Positions 1 to 8,879 of a stretch of DNA of 64,000 bases are shown here, one piece after another. Source of the DNA: Chloroflexota bacterium (lineage in GTDB: Bacteria > Chloroflexota > Anaerolineae > Anaerolineales > Villigracilaceae); the NCBI GenBank assembly GCA_013388685.1, contig JACAET010000025.1, forward strand, positions 51,260 through 115,259, in the 5' to 3' direction. A model generated the notes under the pieces. That model was not told the DNA's origin. It was given only the letters and a program-made list of their open reading frames with translations, and did no database searches. Made by a program: the position numbers and the translations under genes. The first letter of the stretch is position 1. The number at the start of each line of letters is the position of its first letter.

Positions 1-6
1 AATGAA

Positions 7-1041
7 ATGAAAGCAAAATTAGATCTGCCCCAGACGGTGGCTCTGCCCGAGGGCTTCACCGCCCGCGGCGCTGCTCTGGAAGATGTGGACAGGGCGTTGA
101 CTTTGTTCAACCGCTGGTCGCAGGAGGTCATCCACGAGGATGACCTGTCGGACGCGGCGGTGCTGCGTACCGAATGGGTCTCGCCGGGGTTTGACCCCGC
201 GGAGGACATCCGCCTGGTCTTTTCGCCTCAGGGCGAATTGGTCGGTTACATCGAGGTGTGGACGACCAGCAAACCGCCTGTTCACCCGTGGATCTGGGGA
301 CGCGTGGACACGCGCTATGAAGGCCGCGGCATTGGCGCATCCCTGCTCGCCTGGGCGGAAGCGCGCGCCATGAAAGCCCTAGATGAACTCGCCCCTGATC
401 TGCGTTTTGCGCCTCGCGTTGGGATACCCCGCGAAGCAACTTCCGCCCGCAAATTATTCGAAGACACGGGCTACCGCCATATTCGCAGTTTCTACACCAT
501 GCGCATCAACATGGACGCGCCGCCTCCTGCCCCACAACTCCCCGCCGGCATCACCATCTGCACCTGCAACCCCGAAACCGACCTCGAAGCCGTTTACCGC
601 GCCACAGACGAATCTTTCCGCGACCACTTTGGGCATGTGGACGCTCCCTTTGAAGAAGGCTTTGCGCGCTTCAAACACTTCATGACCGCCGATGAAAACT
701 TCGACCCTGCCCTCTGGTTCCTCGCCATGGACGGAGATGAAATCGCCGGCGTCAGCCTGTGCCGCGAACAGTCCTTCGAAAATCCCGATATTGGCTGGGT
801 CAGCACACTCGGTGTCCGCCGCCCTTGGCGCAAGCGTGGCATTGGTCTTGCCTTGCTTCACCACTCCTTTGGCGAACTCTATCGGCGCGGCAAACGCATG
901 GCAGGTCTCGGTGTGGATGCGGAAAGTCTGACCGGCGCCTTGCGGCTCTACGAAGCCGCCGGCATGCACGTCCATCGCACCTTCGATCAGTTCGAAAAAG
1001 AGATCAGAGCCGGCAAAGAAATCAGTGTACAATCACTTTAA
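7..1041 (+). CDS. Tandem GNAT-family N-acyltransferase
   Basis: Predicted acetyl-CoA-dependent N-acyltransferase made of two GNAT folds in one 344-residue chain. The first half (about 10-165) has the acyl-CoA loop EGRGIGASLL at 105-114; the second half (about 180-330) has WRKRGIGLALL at 274-284. Both loops are close to the R/Q-x-x-G-x-G/A consensus, so both halves may bind CoA. An upstream ATG at position 2 is closed by a stop after one codon, so the ATG at 7 is used. Substrate cannot be told from sequence. The promoter lies outside the window. Confidence 0.85.
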   Translation: MKAKLDLPQTVALPEGFTARGAALEDVDRALTLFNRWSQEVIHEDDLSDAAVLRTEWVSPGFDPAEDIRLVFSPQGELVGYIEVWTTSKPPVHPWIWGRVDTRYEGRGIGASLLAWAEARAMKALDELAPDLRFAPRVGIPREATSARKLFEDTGYRHIRSFYTMRINMDAPPPAPQLPAGITICTCNPETDLEAVYRATDESFRDHFGHVDAPFEEGFARFKHFMTADENFDPALWFLAMDGDEIAGVSLCREQSFENPDIGWVSTLGVRRPWRKRGIGLALLHHSFGELYRRGKRMAGLGVDAESLTGALRLYEAAGMHVHRTFDQFEKEIRAGKEISVQSL

Positions 1042-1050
1042 CAAACAAAT

Positions 1051-1077
1051 CGTCCCGAAGGCATATCCTTCGGGACG
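1051..1077. other. Hairpin between GNAT gene and zinc-ribbon gene
   Basis: Perfect 11-bp stem CGTCCCGAAGG / CCTTCGGGACG with a 5-nt loop, starting 9 bp after the GNAT stop. On the plus strand no T-tract follows; it runs straight into the AAAGGAG ribosome site of the next gene. On the minus strand it is followed by a T-rich stretch. It may be an RNA stabiliser or attenuator rather than a simple terminator. The same stem core recurs at 8835-8877. Confidence 0.6.
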
Positions 1078-1096
1078 GTCAACAAAGGAGACTGAC

Positions 1097-1552
1097 ATGA
1101 ACCTGCGTTGTTCCTACTGCCAAACCCCCTTCACCCTCGGGCGCCTTGAAAAACTGGACGCCCTGCAGGAAATATACGCCAGGAACCTCAATCATTACGA
1201 CGCACACTGCCCTCGCTGCCGTCGCGCCACACCGGTCCCCAGGCAAAAACTGGAAATGACCATGCCCAACTGGCGCGAAGCCCTCAAAGAACTGGAACAG
1301 GAAATGACAGCCCACCCTCAAAAAGAAGCGCCTCTTCCCGCGCCCGAACCTGCTCCTCTTCCCCAAGCCGCTGCCAGGCCTGAGCATCGAAAACGGGCTG
1401 GCAAACCGGCACAGCCGCCTCCCGCCCCCGAAAAGCCTGCCAAAGAAAAACCGGCAAAGAAAAAGACGACGGCAGAGAAGCCCGCAAAGGAAAAACCTGC
1501 GGCAGAGAAACCTGCCAAACAACCAAGGGCAACCGCCCCCAAAAGCAAATGA
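1097..1552 (+). CDS. Zinc-ribbon protein with K/P/A-rich tail
   Basis: Unknown function. The 151-residue protein has an N-terminal zinc ribbon with C5-x2-C8 and C38-x2-C41, followed from about residue 75 by a low-complexity tail of Pro, Ala, Lys and Glu with repeated KPAKEKPA-like units. Such tails are usually disordered and positively charged, compatible with nucleic-acid binding, but that is inference. The start at 1097 is chosen because AAAGGAG lies 6 bp upstream; an in-frame start at 1025 overlaps the hairpin. It overlaps the next gene by 4 bp (ATGA), indicating translational coupling. Confidence 0.7.
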   Translation: MNLRCSYCQTPFTLGRLEKLDALQEIYARNLNHYDAHCPRCRRATPVPRQKLEMTMPNWREALKELEQEMTAHPQKEAPLPAPEPAPLPQAAARPEHRKRAGKPAQPPPAPEKPAKEKPAKKKTTAEKPAKEKPAAEKPAKQPRATAPKSK

Positions 1553-2154
1553 CCATCAAAGCCGTCTTCTTCGACCTGGGCGGAGTCATCGTCCGCACCG
1601 AATTTCAAGCCCCCCGTCAGCGCCTTGCCGAACGCCTCGGCATGGAGTATGACGACATCGAAAAGATCGTCTTCGGCGGCGCCTCCGCCTCCCGCGCCTC
1701 CATCGGTGAGATTACCGAAGAAGAACACTGGCGCAGCGTGATGAAAACCCTCAAACTTCCCGCCTCCAAATACGAACGCATCCGCGATGAGTTTTTCGCA
1801 GGCGACGTGATTGACCGCGAACTGCTCGATTTCCTGCGTTCACTCAAACCGAAGGTCAAAACGGGTCTCATCAGCAACGCCTGGAGCGGGCTGCGCGATT
1901 ACATCGTGCGCGAAAAGTTCGACGACGCCTTCCACCACATGGTCATCTCGGCGGAGGTGGGGGTGGCAAAGCCCGACCCGAAGATCTATCACATTGCGTT
2001 GGAGCAGGCTCAGGTCAAGGCAAAAGAAGCGGTGTTTGTGGACGATTTCATCGGAAACATCGAAGCCTGCAAAAAGATTGGCATGCAGGGCATCCATTTC
2101 AAAGATGCTCAGTCTGCTTTACAGCAGGTCAAAGCGCTGTTACAGGCAATATAA
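1549..2154 (+). CDS. HAD-superfamily hydrolase (subfamily IA)
   Basis: Predicted phosphatase or phosphotransfer-type hydrolase of 201 residues. The HAD motifs are visible: nucleophile D9 in FFDLGGV, S109 in TGLISNAW, K141 in GVAKPDP and acidic D165/D166 in VFVDDFIGN, with an alpha-helical cap between about 20 and 85. The second Asp of the usual DxD motif is Gly, as in the DLGN/DLGG branch (YihX-like). Start overlaps the preceding stop (ATGA). Substrate is not predictable. Confidence 0.85.
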   Translation: MTIKAVFFDLGGVIVRTEFQAPRQRLAERLGMEYDDIEKIVFGGASASRASIGEITEEEHWRSVMKTLKLPASKYERIRDEFFAGDVIDRELLDFLRSLKPKVKTGLISNAWSGLRDYIVREKFDDAFHHMVISAEVGVAKPDPKIYHIALEQAQVKAKEAVFVDDFIGNIEACKKIGMQGIHFKDAQSALQQVKALLQAI

Positions 2155-2160
2155 AATTAG

Positions 2161-2191
2161 ACTGCCGCCCATGAGGCGGCAGTCCTGTTTT
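2161..2191. terminator. Terminator after HAD gene
   Basis: Stem ACTGCCGCC / GGCGGCAGT with a 5-nt loop, followed by CCTGTTTTT. It lies between two convergent genes and the reverse side is also A/T-rich, so it probably serves both strands. Confidence 0.85.
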
Positions 2192-2201
2192 TGCTTCCCG
2201 T

Positions 2202-2849
2202 TTACCCTTTTACAGTCCATGTCTGAAGTTCTTCTTCCAGGTCTTTCCGTGCCCGAAGAGCAATGGGTGCGTTGAGATGGCGGCGCAGGGAGGCTTCGCT
2301 TTTGTCCTTGTTGTAATGCTCGCGGTACATTTCCACGATGGAGATTGTTTCGCCTGCGTATTTTTCGACGGTGACGGAATCGCCCGCTTTGATTACCCCT
2401 TCCCTGATGACGCGGACATACAAACCGGGACGCTCCGCCGCGCGAAACTTCTTCACCCACTGCGGATCGCCCATGCGCGTGGCGAAGGTGCCGCACGGGA
2501 TGCGCGGCGCGGTGACTTGCAAAATCACTTCGCCGATGTGCAGGTAATCACCGACGTTGAACGCCGCGCTTTCGAGCTCGCCGATGGTCAGATTTTCGCC
2601 GAAGGTGCCGGGGGCGAGTTTTTGCCCCAGTTCTTCTTCCCACCAGGCATAGTCTGCGCCGCCGTAGAGGTAGAGCGCCTGGTCGGGTCCGCCGTGATTC
2701 TTCTTGTCGCAGATGGCGTCGTCTTCGATACCCAGCGACTTGATCTCAACGGGACCGTCCACAGGCATTTTGTAGATGCCTGTGGTTTCGATATACTCTT
2801 TTCTTTGTTGTTGCCGTTCCCTGCCGACGTTGATGCTGGTAATCTGCAT
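2202..2849 (-). CDS. MOSC-domain protein (YiiM-like)
   Basis: MOSC domain proteins bind molybdenum cofactor or catalyse sulfur transfer; YiiM-type members reduce N-hydroxylated compounds. The 215-residue protein has the conserved stretches HGGPDQALY (52-60), GTFGENLT (81-88) and the MOSC cysteine C119 in PRIPCG. It is the last gene of a three-gene minus-strand run with a zinc-ribbon protein and a polysaccharide deacetylase, 3 bp after the former. No obvious functional link between these neighbours. Confidence 0.88.
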   Translation of the reverse strand: MQITSINVGRERQQQRKEYIETTGIYKMPVDGPVEIKSLGIEDDAICDKKNHGGPDQALYLYGGADYAWWEEELGQKLAPGTFGENLTIGELESAAFNVGDYLHIGEVILQVTAPRIPCGTFATRMGDPQWVKKFRAAERPGLYVRVIREGVIKAGDSVTVEKYAGETISIVEMYREHYNKDKSEASLRRHLNAPIALRARKDLEEELQTWTVKG

Positions 2850-2852
2850 TGA

Positions 2853-3068
2853 TTAAACCTTCTTCCATTTCTCCGAGATCGTTTTGACCTTCTTCGGGTC
2901 AATGATGTAATTCTCGAAGTATCCGCATGTGACGCAGGCATAGGTGAGCGCTTTACCTTTTTCGCTCGATCTGCCGTCGAACACATCCAGACCGTACAAG
3001 CCGCCGATGCCGTTCTCCTGCATGTGAACCGTCTCTGCGCCGCATTTGATACATTTTCCGTCTTTCAT
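2853..3068 (-). CDS. Small zinc-ribbon protein
   Basis: 71 residues with C6-x2-C9 and a second CxxC (CVTC) near residue 46-49, i.e. a treble-clef or ribbon-type zinc site. The C-terminus is rich in Lys. Function unknown; proteins of this size and form often act as accessory or RNA-binding factors. Its start overlaps the deacetylase stop by 4 bp, so the two are translationally coupled. Confidence 0.75.
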   Translation of the reverse strand: MKDGKCIKCGAETVHMQENGIGGLYGLDVFDGRSSEKGKALTYACVTCGYFENYIIDPKKVKTISEKWKKV

Positions 3069-3781
3069 TCTGCGCCTCCTCCTGGACTTGATGACTGCAT
3101 CTGCTCAATTGTAACAAACTCAAATCCCTTCGCCTTGAGTCGCGGAAGGACAATTTCGAGAATGTGCGCGACCTTTGCGCCATGTCCTTTGCCGTCGTGC
3201 AGGACGATGACCGAGCCGGGAGCGGTGCGCTCGAGGATTTGGGCAATGGTCCGCCGGGCGGGCTGGAGGAAATGCAGGGGCATGTTATCCCACAACACGA
3301 GGCGGTATCCCCATTCTTCCAGCAGAGACAGGGTCTTTGCAGTGAAGAATCCGTACGGCGGACGGACGTGCCGAATCGTTTCGGGGGAGATGCCGCAGGC
3401 GCGGGCAATGGCGATTCGAGAGTGATCCAGCTGTCCCTTAAGAGTCGAGGCGCTTTCCAGCGGGAAGGGGAGATGACGATAGCAGTGCAAAGCGAGTTGA
3501 TGTCTGCCTTGGTGGATTTGTCTCACCAGTTGCGGATATTGTTCGGCGCTCATCCCGATCAGAAAGAATGTCGCGCAGACGTTGTGTCGTGCCAGCACGT
3601 CCAAAACCCGCGGTGTATCACGCGGATGTGGACCGTCGTCGAACGTCAGCGCGATCTCCGGGCGGGAGATGTTGCCTGAAAACAAGATGCCGGGGCGGCG
3701 TTTTGGCAGGCTTTGATATACGGAGCGGAGAAACGATGCGGACATTCGAGGGCTATGCTGCCTTCTGCACGATGTTTTCAA
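3065..3781 (-). CDS. Polysaccharide deacetylase (NodB family)
   Basis: Carbohydrate esterase family 4-like metal-dependent deacetylase acting on N-acetylated glycans such as peptidoglycan or exopolysaccharide. The motifs are in order: TFDDGPHP (46-53, catalytic Asp and metal Asp), H99-x3-H103 (metal), RPPYG (139-143) and LHDG (193-196, catalytic His). There is no convincing signal peptide; the N-terminus is basic and an internal Met13 is an alternative start. First gene of the run with the zinc-ribbon and MOSC genes. Confidence 0.9.
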   Translation of the reverse strand: MKTSCRRQHSPRMSASFLRSVYQSLPKRRPGILFSGNISRPEIALTFDDGPHPRDTPRVLDVLARHNVCATFFLIGMSAEQYPQLVRQIHQGRHQLALHCYRHLPFPLESASTLKGQLDHSRIAIARACGISPETIRHVRPPYGFFTAKTLSLLEEWGYRLVLWDNMPLHFLQPARRTIAQILERTAPGSVIVLHDGKGHGAKVAHILEIVLPRLKAKGFEFVTIEQMQSSSPGGGAE

Positions 3782-3898
3782 TGTAACGCGGCTGGCGTTG
3801 GACGTTTTTGTTTTACGGTGTTATCCTTCCGCGACCTTGATGATTTTTTGTGAGTCGGTCTGTGCCCGGCTCTGCCGGATCATGATCGCCCCAGCGGT

Positions 3899-4666
3899 TT
3901 ACTGGGTTGCGGAATGCCCGGAGGGATCGGCGCCCGGGTTCGAAACCGGGGATGAACCTCCAACCGCCTGCCGGACTTTCGATTCCAACACCTCCAAAGC
4001 GGAAGCCCTGAGCGGGTAGTTTTTGGGCAGGTCGAGGTAGTATTTGCGGGCACTGTCTATTTTGGATCTTCCCTCCAGTTCGAAGCCATTGGCAAGTTCC
4101 TGCAATCCCCAGGTTTCATAACTGTATCCCTGCGTGTAAATGGAGTAAGCGTCTGATGGGTTGGGGAGCAGGTCAATTGCCTCTTTGAAATATTTCCTTC
4201 CCAATTCAAAGTTGCGGAGCGGACTCTGTGCAAAATAGAAAACAGCCATGGCTCTCAACGCGACGATCCGGGCGAGGGGAAATCTCGCGGCGCGCACCGC
4301 TTTTTGATAGAACTTCTCCGCCTGTTTGAAGTTGGAATCCGCAGAGAATTCAAAAGCCAAAAAGGTGTATTCGGAGGATGCGATCTGGCTGGGGAGTTGT
4401 TCCGTGATGTTGATCGCCGCCTCCAAATAGATCTGCCGCTTGTTATTGAGTGAGATGGAAGCCGTCTCTCTTTTTCCCGCATCCGGCAGGGCGGATACTT
4501 CGTTGTTGAACCTGTCGCGCAGTTCGATGAGTTGCATGACGATGTTCCGCAATTCCTCCCGCTTGTTGCGGTTTTGTTCGACTTTTTGGATCCACCAGCT
4601 AAAGATGCCGGTCATGAACGCACCGACCAATGCGCCGATCAATGCCGAGAACACTTCATTGGACAT
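3899..4666 (-). CDS. Membrane-anchored helical-repeat protein
   Basis: Not assigned to a known family. One N-terminal membrane segment (about 6-26), a coiled-coil-like stretch with many Glu/Arg/Asn (27-60), then paired amphipathic helices from about 85 to 225 that read like degenerate TPRs (for example AEKFYQKAVRAA and GRKYFKEAIDLL). The tail is Ser/Gly/Pro-rich. It sits 49 bp downstream of the DUF4230-like gene on the same strand and may work with it in the membrane. Confidence 0.7.
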   Translation of the reverse strand: MSNEVFSALIGALVGAFMTGIFSWWIQKVEQNRNKREELRNIVMQLIELRDRFNNEVSALPDAGKRETASISLNNKRQIYLEAAINITEQLPSQIASSEYTFLAFEFSADSNFKQAEKFYQKAVRAARFPLARIVALRAMAVFYFAQSPLRNFELGRKYFKEAIDLLPNPSDAYSIYTQGYSYETWGLQELANGFELEGRSKIDSARKYYLDLPKNYPLRASALEVLESKVRQAVGGSSPVSNPGADPSGHSATQ

Positions 4667-4715
4667 CGTGCTCCTCCTCCGTCAGTGGTTTAAGGGTTTC
4701 GTTTGTGAGGCTTCG

Positions 4716-5420
4716 TCATCCCGGTGTCAGTTTCGGAGCGTCATCTTGAATGGACACGCTTTTTCCGGGCGCTTCGAGAAATTTTACAACATGGGTGAAG
4801 CGATCGTTGACCAGTCTCGGCAACAGGGCATCGTTCAGGCGGTTCTCGATGCGCTTTTCGGCGTCTGCGAGCATATCGAGTTTGGACGCTTTGTTCTGCG
4901 CCAGCGCCGCGAGTTCCTGCAAGGCGTTTTCGATGTCTTTGTTCGTCACCCAGTTGATCAATCCCGAAAACGTGTTTTTTTCGATGTCCAGCGGTTCGAC
5001 GGAAAGGATCTCGGCGCGCGGCAGTTGCAGGACGATCTGCCCCGGTTTGAAGAAACTGCCGCGATGGACCTCGATGTTGAACCCTTTTTGCAGGTCGAAA
5101 CCGATTTTGGCGCGATACGCGCCGCGCAAATGGATGCGTTTCACGCTTCCTAACAGGGTGTCACTGGTTTCGTATTCCACGTCGAAATCCTGCTCGATCA
5201 TCGCCAGTTGCAGAATTTCATGGGTGCGCTTGTAGATGATTTTCTGATTGATGGTCACCTGCGGGGTCAGCCCGAATGTATTCCTGACCGTTGCCGCCAA
5301 TTCCTTCGCGACGGCGAGGGTCTTGTTGGGGAAGTAGACGAAAATCAACCATGCCGTCCCGCCGAACAGAATGAGGAAGAAAGCAAGAATACTGATAATG
5401 ATGATGGTCGTATCGCTCAT
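4716..5420 (-). CDS. DUF4230-like membrane protein
   Basis: 234 residues: an N-terminal transmembrane helix (about 5-30), then a mixed alpha/beta domain containing LRGAYRAKIGFDLQKG (about 99-114), and a helical C-terminal part with NRLNDALLPRL. Size and layout resemble DUF4230 proteins, whose role is unknown. The family call is from memory of the pattern and is moderate. It probably forms a two-gene unit with the helical-repeat gene downstream. Confidence 0.6.
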   Translation of the reverse strand: MSDTTIIIISILAFFLILFGGTAWLIFVYFPNKTLAVAKELAATVRNTFGLTPQVTINQKIIYKRTHEILQLAMIEQDFDVEYETSDTLLGSVKRIHLRGAYRAKIGFDLQKGFNIEVHRGSFFKPGQIVLQLPRAEILSVEPLDIEKNTFSGLINWVTNKDIENALQELAALAQNKASKLDMLADAEKRIENRLNDALLPRLVNDRFTHVVKFLEAPGKSVSIQDDAPKLTPG

Positions 5421-5475
5421 GGAGTTTTACCTGTGCGAACATTAAAACATATTTTGGACGCCGCGCCCGGACCTT

Positions 5476-6393
5476 TCACCGTCCCTCGATCATTTCACGG
5501 ATCGCCTCCACGACGACGATCGGATTCTGCCTTGGAATGTTGTGCCCCGTCGCCGGCACGATGATCTGTTTGCCATGGGTGGAAAGCGCCGCCAGGCGGG
5601 TTTGCTGTTCCTGGAACAGGTTGGCGAGTGCGGTTTCCAGGTCGGCGGGGAGACCCGGGTGGAGGACGGTGAAATTTTCCGCGGTGAGGACGGTGACGGG
5701 CAGGTTGCCGAGGCTGCCCGTTTCGCGAACCTGTTCGACCACGGCGGGGATATCCATGGCTTCGAAGTTGCCGGAGGGGTCGCGCCAGCCTTCGGTGAGG
5801 TAAAGGCGGAAGGAGGCGAGGCGGGCTGGGTCGTCGGGAGAGGCGGGCGGCAGGAGGGCGAGGGCTTCTTCCCACCAGTCTTCATGAAGCGCATCCACGA
5901 AGATCATGCCGGTCACCTCGCCGGGGAAGTCGAAGGCGTAACGGCGGATCAGGAGTCCGCCGAAGGAGTGCCCGACGAGAATGTAGGGGGGGGCGATGTC
6001 CGCCAGGTCGAGCAGGGTGTGCAGATCCTGGGCGGTCAGTTCGGCATTGCGCGGCGTGGGACCGTAATCGCTGTGCGCGAGACCGGCTCGGTCGTACCGG
6101 CAGACGCGCGTCATTTTCGCCGCTTCGGGATGAACGTCTTTCCACGTGGTAACATCCCCTTCCAGCCCGGATTCGAGGATGACCGTTGGGCTTCCTTCGC
6201 CTTTGCAATCGAGATACAGGTTGTAGCCGCCCACATCAATTTTTTCGCCGGCGAGTGTAGGACGCGGCGCGGATGTCGGCGGCGTTGTCGTGGCGGCTGG
6301 GGGGGCGTATGGGGCGCCGCACCCAATGAGCACGAGACCGGCAAGCGAGATTATCGCGGCGCGTCGAAAACGGACATGGGCTGTTTGTTTCAT
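5476..6393 (-). CDS. Lipoprotein alpha/beta hydrolase
   Basis: Secreted serine hydrolase attached to the membrane by lipid. The lipobox LIGC gives Cys25 as the lipidated residue; a Pro/Thr/Ala linker (28-47) follows. The hydrolase fold has an oxyanion stretch around ESGLEG (74-79), nucleophile S143 in GHSFGG and a C-terminal His in ATGHNIP. Start at 6393 (MKQT...) is preferred over 6423 because it gives a proper signal peptide. Substrate unknown; esterase or lipase-like activity is the usual outcome. Confidence 0.85.
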   Translation of the reverse strand: MKQTAHVRFRRAAIISLAGLVLIGCGAPYAPPAATTTPPTSAPRPTLAGEKIDVGGYNLYLDCKGEGSPTVILESGLEGDVTTWKDVHPEAAKMTRVCRYDRAGLAHSDYGPTPRNAELTAQDLHTLLDLADIAPPYILVGHSFGGLLIRRYAFDFPGEVTGMIFVDALHEDWWEEALALLPPASPDDPARLASFRLYLTEGWRDPSGNFEAMDIPAVVEQVRETGSLGNLPVTVLTAENFTVLHPGLPADLETALANLFQEQQTRLAALSTHGKQIIVPATGHNIPRQNPIVVVEAIREMIEGR

Positions 6394-6510
6394 TCGTTTA
6401 CGCCTGCCGTGGTCTGTTTGCATTCTGTAACCCAGCCGGGGAATTCTCCGAAGAATCTTGTCGGGAATGCGACCTTCGACACGCCCGCCGCAAATCTTTG
6501 CCCGGTTGGG

Positions 6511-6801
6511 TTATTGAATTCGCCTGACCGTGATCGCGGTGTACGACTTTCTGAGTGTAGCCACCACGCGGTTTAACTCTCCCGTACCGGTGCTTTTTTC
6601 CAGCCAGGCTTGGCGCGCTTCGCGGGTTTCCCACTCCACGATCTCGATCAGTTTTTCGGGATCGTCAATCATCTCGTAACGTTCATAGCCGATGAAACCG
6701 GGAGTGTTTGTTTGGGCTTTGTGCAATTCCTCCAGCGCCTGGATGAGTTGCTCCCGTTTCCCTCGCCTGGCGTGCAGTTCGACGATTGCCTTGATTGTCA
6801 T
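6511..6801 (-). CDS. Antibiotic biosynthesis monooxygenase (ABM) domain protein
   Basis: 96-residue ferredoxin-like ABM fold, recognised by the start MTIKAIVELHARRGK, the central PGFIGYERYEMIDDP and the EWETREARQAWLE segment. Family members are small dimeric quinone-forming or haem-degrading monooxygenases, but many have no known substrate. Followed upstream by a 110-bp gap to the nuclease gene, both on the minus strand. Confidence 0.85.
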   Translation of the reverse strand: MTIKAIVELHARRGKREQLIQALEELHKAQTNTPGFIGYERYEMIDDPEKLIEIVEWETREARQAWLEKSTGTGELNRVVATLRKSYTAITVRRIQ

Positions 6802-6911
6802 TGCCTGCTCCTTTTATTCGGAATCCGGCGATTGGGTCTGCCGTGATTCACAGGGGATTTCTTCGTTTTGTGACGGGGACGCGCGCGAGCCCGCCTCGTT
6901 GCGGAAGGGCA

Positions 6912-7637
6912 TTAGAACTTCCACATCGGGCGGATTTTGGTTTTTTCCTTTTCGATCTCGCTGCCCACAAGTTTGTGCCACAGGTCGAGACCCGAATAGC
7001 GCTCCACCTTTTTGGTCGGGACGAGAAACTCCTCCAAGGGCTTGTCCGACGCTTCGTTTGGGATCATGAAAGACCACATGTGAAGCCTGCCTTTGTTGTC
7101 CTCCGTCAGCACGGATTTGAAGAAGGCGTGCGGGATGGGAAGCGTGACGCCTTTGTTGCCCTTGGGTTTGATGGTCAAGACCGGCACATCGAAGTTGAAG
7201 ATCGGTCCGCAGATTACATAGGTTTCCAGCACGCTTTTCTGGGCGTCCAGTTCGCGTACGGCATCCTCCAGGTTTTTCCAGATGCCCCGATTGAAGGATG
7301 GCACCTGCGGCGACATATTCGAGAGCAGGAACGTTTCGCTGTTTTGTATCTCGGTTTCCGCCTGGTTGGCGCTTGCCACAAGGTGACCCCTGTCGAAGCC
7401 GGAGCCTTCGTAGTCCGCCAGGTCGGCGCGGAACAGTTCGGGAATACGCAGATCCGGGCGGAAGTTGTCGAAACGGTCCACATCCTCCGAGCGATCCGGG
7501 TCTATGATTTCCAATGCCCATTTTGCCTGCCGGAAGTAATAAGAATAGCCGAGTGTGTAATGCCGGTTGACCACGATCTGGTCGGCGGCAGGCATGCCGT
7601 ATCTTGTTTCGCGGTTCGCGCTGATTTCATTCAACAT
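6912..7637 (-). CDS. DNA/RNA non-specific endonuclease (NucA/EndoG family)
   Basis: Beta-beta-alpha metal nuclease of 241 residues. The DRGH motif (D82-H85, general base His85) is followed by the metal-binding stretch N116-x3-W-x2-LE124 (NRGIWKNLE), the standard spacing for this family. There is no clear signal peptide, which is unusual because most relatives are exported or need an inhibitor; no inhibitor-like gene is adjacent. May act in nucleic-acid degradation or cell lysis. Confidence 0.88.
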   Translation of the reverse strand: MLNEISANRETRYGMPAADQIVVNRHYTLGYSYYFRQAKWALEIIDPDRSEDVDRFDNFRPDLRIPELFRADLADYEGSGFDRGHLVASANQAETEIQNSETFLLSNMSPQVPSFNRGIWKNLEDAVRELDAQKSVLETYVICGPIFNFDVPVLTIKPKGNKGVTLPIPHAFFKSVLTEDNKGRLHMWSFMIPNEASDKPLEEFLVPTKKVERYSGLDLWHKLVGSEIEKEKTKIRPMWKF

Positions 7638-7819
7638 GATATTCTCCTTGGGTGAAAGGATCTGCCCGGAGTGTTGGAGCAGACGGAACCATTCGTCGTG
7701 TTCAATCGTTATAAAGAAAAGGACTTTTTCTGCAAAGACCGGTGCGGTTCATTATAAATCAAACCTGTTTCCACGCGTACCACCTTGGTGGGGGTCGCGA
7801 TTAAGTTACGAGGTACAAA

Positions 7820-8815
7820 ATGTTCGAAAGAAAATCCGCTTTAATCCTATTGCCATTGACGCTTGCTTTCGCCTCGCTCGGTTGCGCCGTTTCATTTTCA
7901 TTCAACCCGCCGGTGACCGTCACCATGCCGGCCGTCATCCCTGCCACTGTCACGTCTCCGCCTCCGACCTCCGCGCCGACCGAAACCGTCCCTCCGGCAA
8001 GTCCGTCTCCGACTTCGGATATCTTTCCTCCAACGGTTGTCTTGACCTCCGCGCCGGTTTTACAAGTTACACCCGGTTCACCCTCCGGACCTTACGCCGT
8101 CATCCTTGTACAACCCGGCGATGTGCTCAATATTCGTTCCGCTGCCGGGGTGAGTCAGCCGGTGGTGGGCAGTTTTACCCCAACCTCCAGAGAGGTGATT
8201 CGCACGGGTCCCTCTGCAAGGGTTGGCGATGCGCTTTGGGTGGAGGTGCAAAAACCCGGCGGAGGAACCGGCTGGGTCAACTCCAATTTTCTGACCGAGT
8301 ACGTTGCCGCCTCCGCTTTTTGCGCGAACATGCAGGTCACCTCCCTGCTGAACGACCTGCGCATGGCGGTGTTGAATTCGAACGGAAGCGCTCTGTCTGC
8401 CCTGCCCAGCCCCGCGCATGGAATGGATGTGCGCTTCTGGCGGTATGGGACGCTGGTCAACTATAACCGCGAACAGGCAAAATTCCTTTTCGACAGCGCG
8501 TTTCAGGTCAATTGGGGTCCCGCGCCGGGAAGCGGCGAAGATACGCTCGGTTCGTTCTCGCAGGTCGTTTTGCCCAAATTGATCGAGGTCTTCGGTTCGG
8601 ATTATCAACTTCACTGCAACGATCCCCTGGACCTGGCGACATTTTCCCTTGATCCCTGGCCCCCCGAATATGCCAACATCAATTTTTATGCCGTTCACAA
8701 ACCGGGAAGCGAAACTTACGGTGGGCTGGACTGGCGCACCTGGCTGGTTGGGGTCGAATTTTCCGGCGGAAAGCCGCATCTCTTTTCGTTGATCCATTTC
8801 CAGTGGGAGCCGTGA
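7820..8815 (+). CDS. Lipoprotein with bacterial SH3-like domain
   Basis: 331-residue lipoprotein: lipobox ASLGC with lipidated Cys22, a Pro/Thr/Ser linker (about 30-85), then an SH3b-like domain (about 92-155) containing VLNIRSAAG and WVEVQ...GWVNSNFL. The remaining 170 residues are not recognised. SH3b domains commonly bind cell-wall peptides or glycans. GAGGT lies about 6 bp upstream of the start. The gene is divergent from the nuclease gene across 182 bp. Confidence 0.82.
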   Translation: MFERKSALILLPLTLAFASLGCAVSFSFNPPVTVTMPAVIPATVTSPPPTSAPTETVPPASPSPTSDIFPPTVVLTSAPVLQVTPGSPSGPYAVILVQPGDVLNIRSAAGVSQPVVGSFTPTSREVIRTGPSARVGDALWVEVQKPGGGTGWVNSNFLTEYVAASAFCANMQVTSLLNDLRMAVLNSNGSALSALPSPAHGMDVRFWRYGTLVNYNREQAKFLFDSAFQVNWGPAPGSGEDTLGSFSQVVLPKLIEVFGSDYQLHCNDPLDLATFSLDPWPPEYANINFYAVHKPGSETYGGLDWRTWLVGVEFSGGKPHLFSLIHFQWEP

Positions 8816-8834
8816 AGCGATCTTCCGTATTGAT

Positions 8835-8877
8835 CAAACGTCCCGAAGGTTGATGTTGAAAACCTTCGGGACGTTTG
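8835..8877. terminator. Bidirectional terminator
   Basis: Perfect 17-bp inverted repeat (8835-8851 and 8861-8877) whose core is CGTCCCGAAGG, with a 9-nt loop. It sits between the convergent lipoprotein and DUF6295-like genes. The outer A/T pairs can supply the U-tract on both strands. Core shared with the hairpin at 1051-1077. Confidence 0.85.
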
Positions 8878-8879
8878 AA

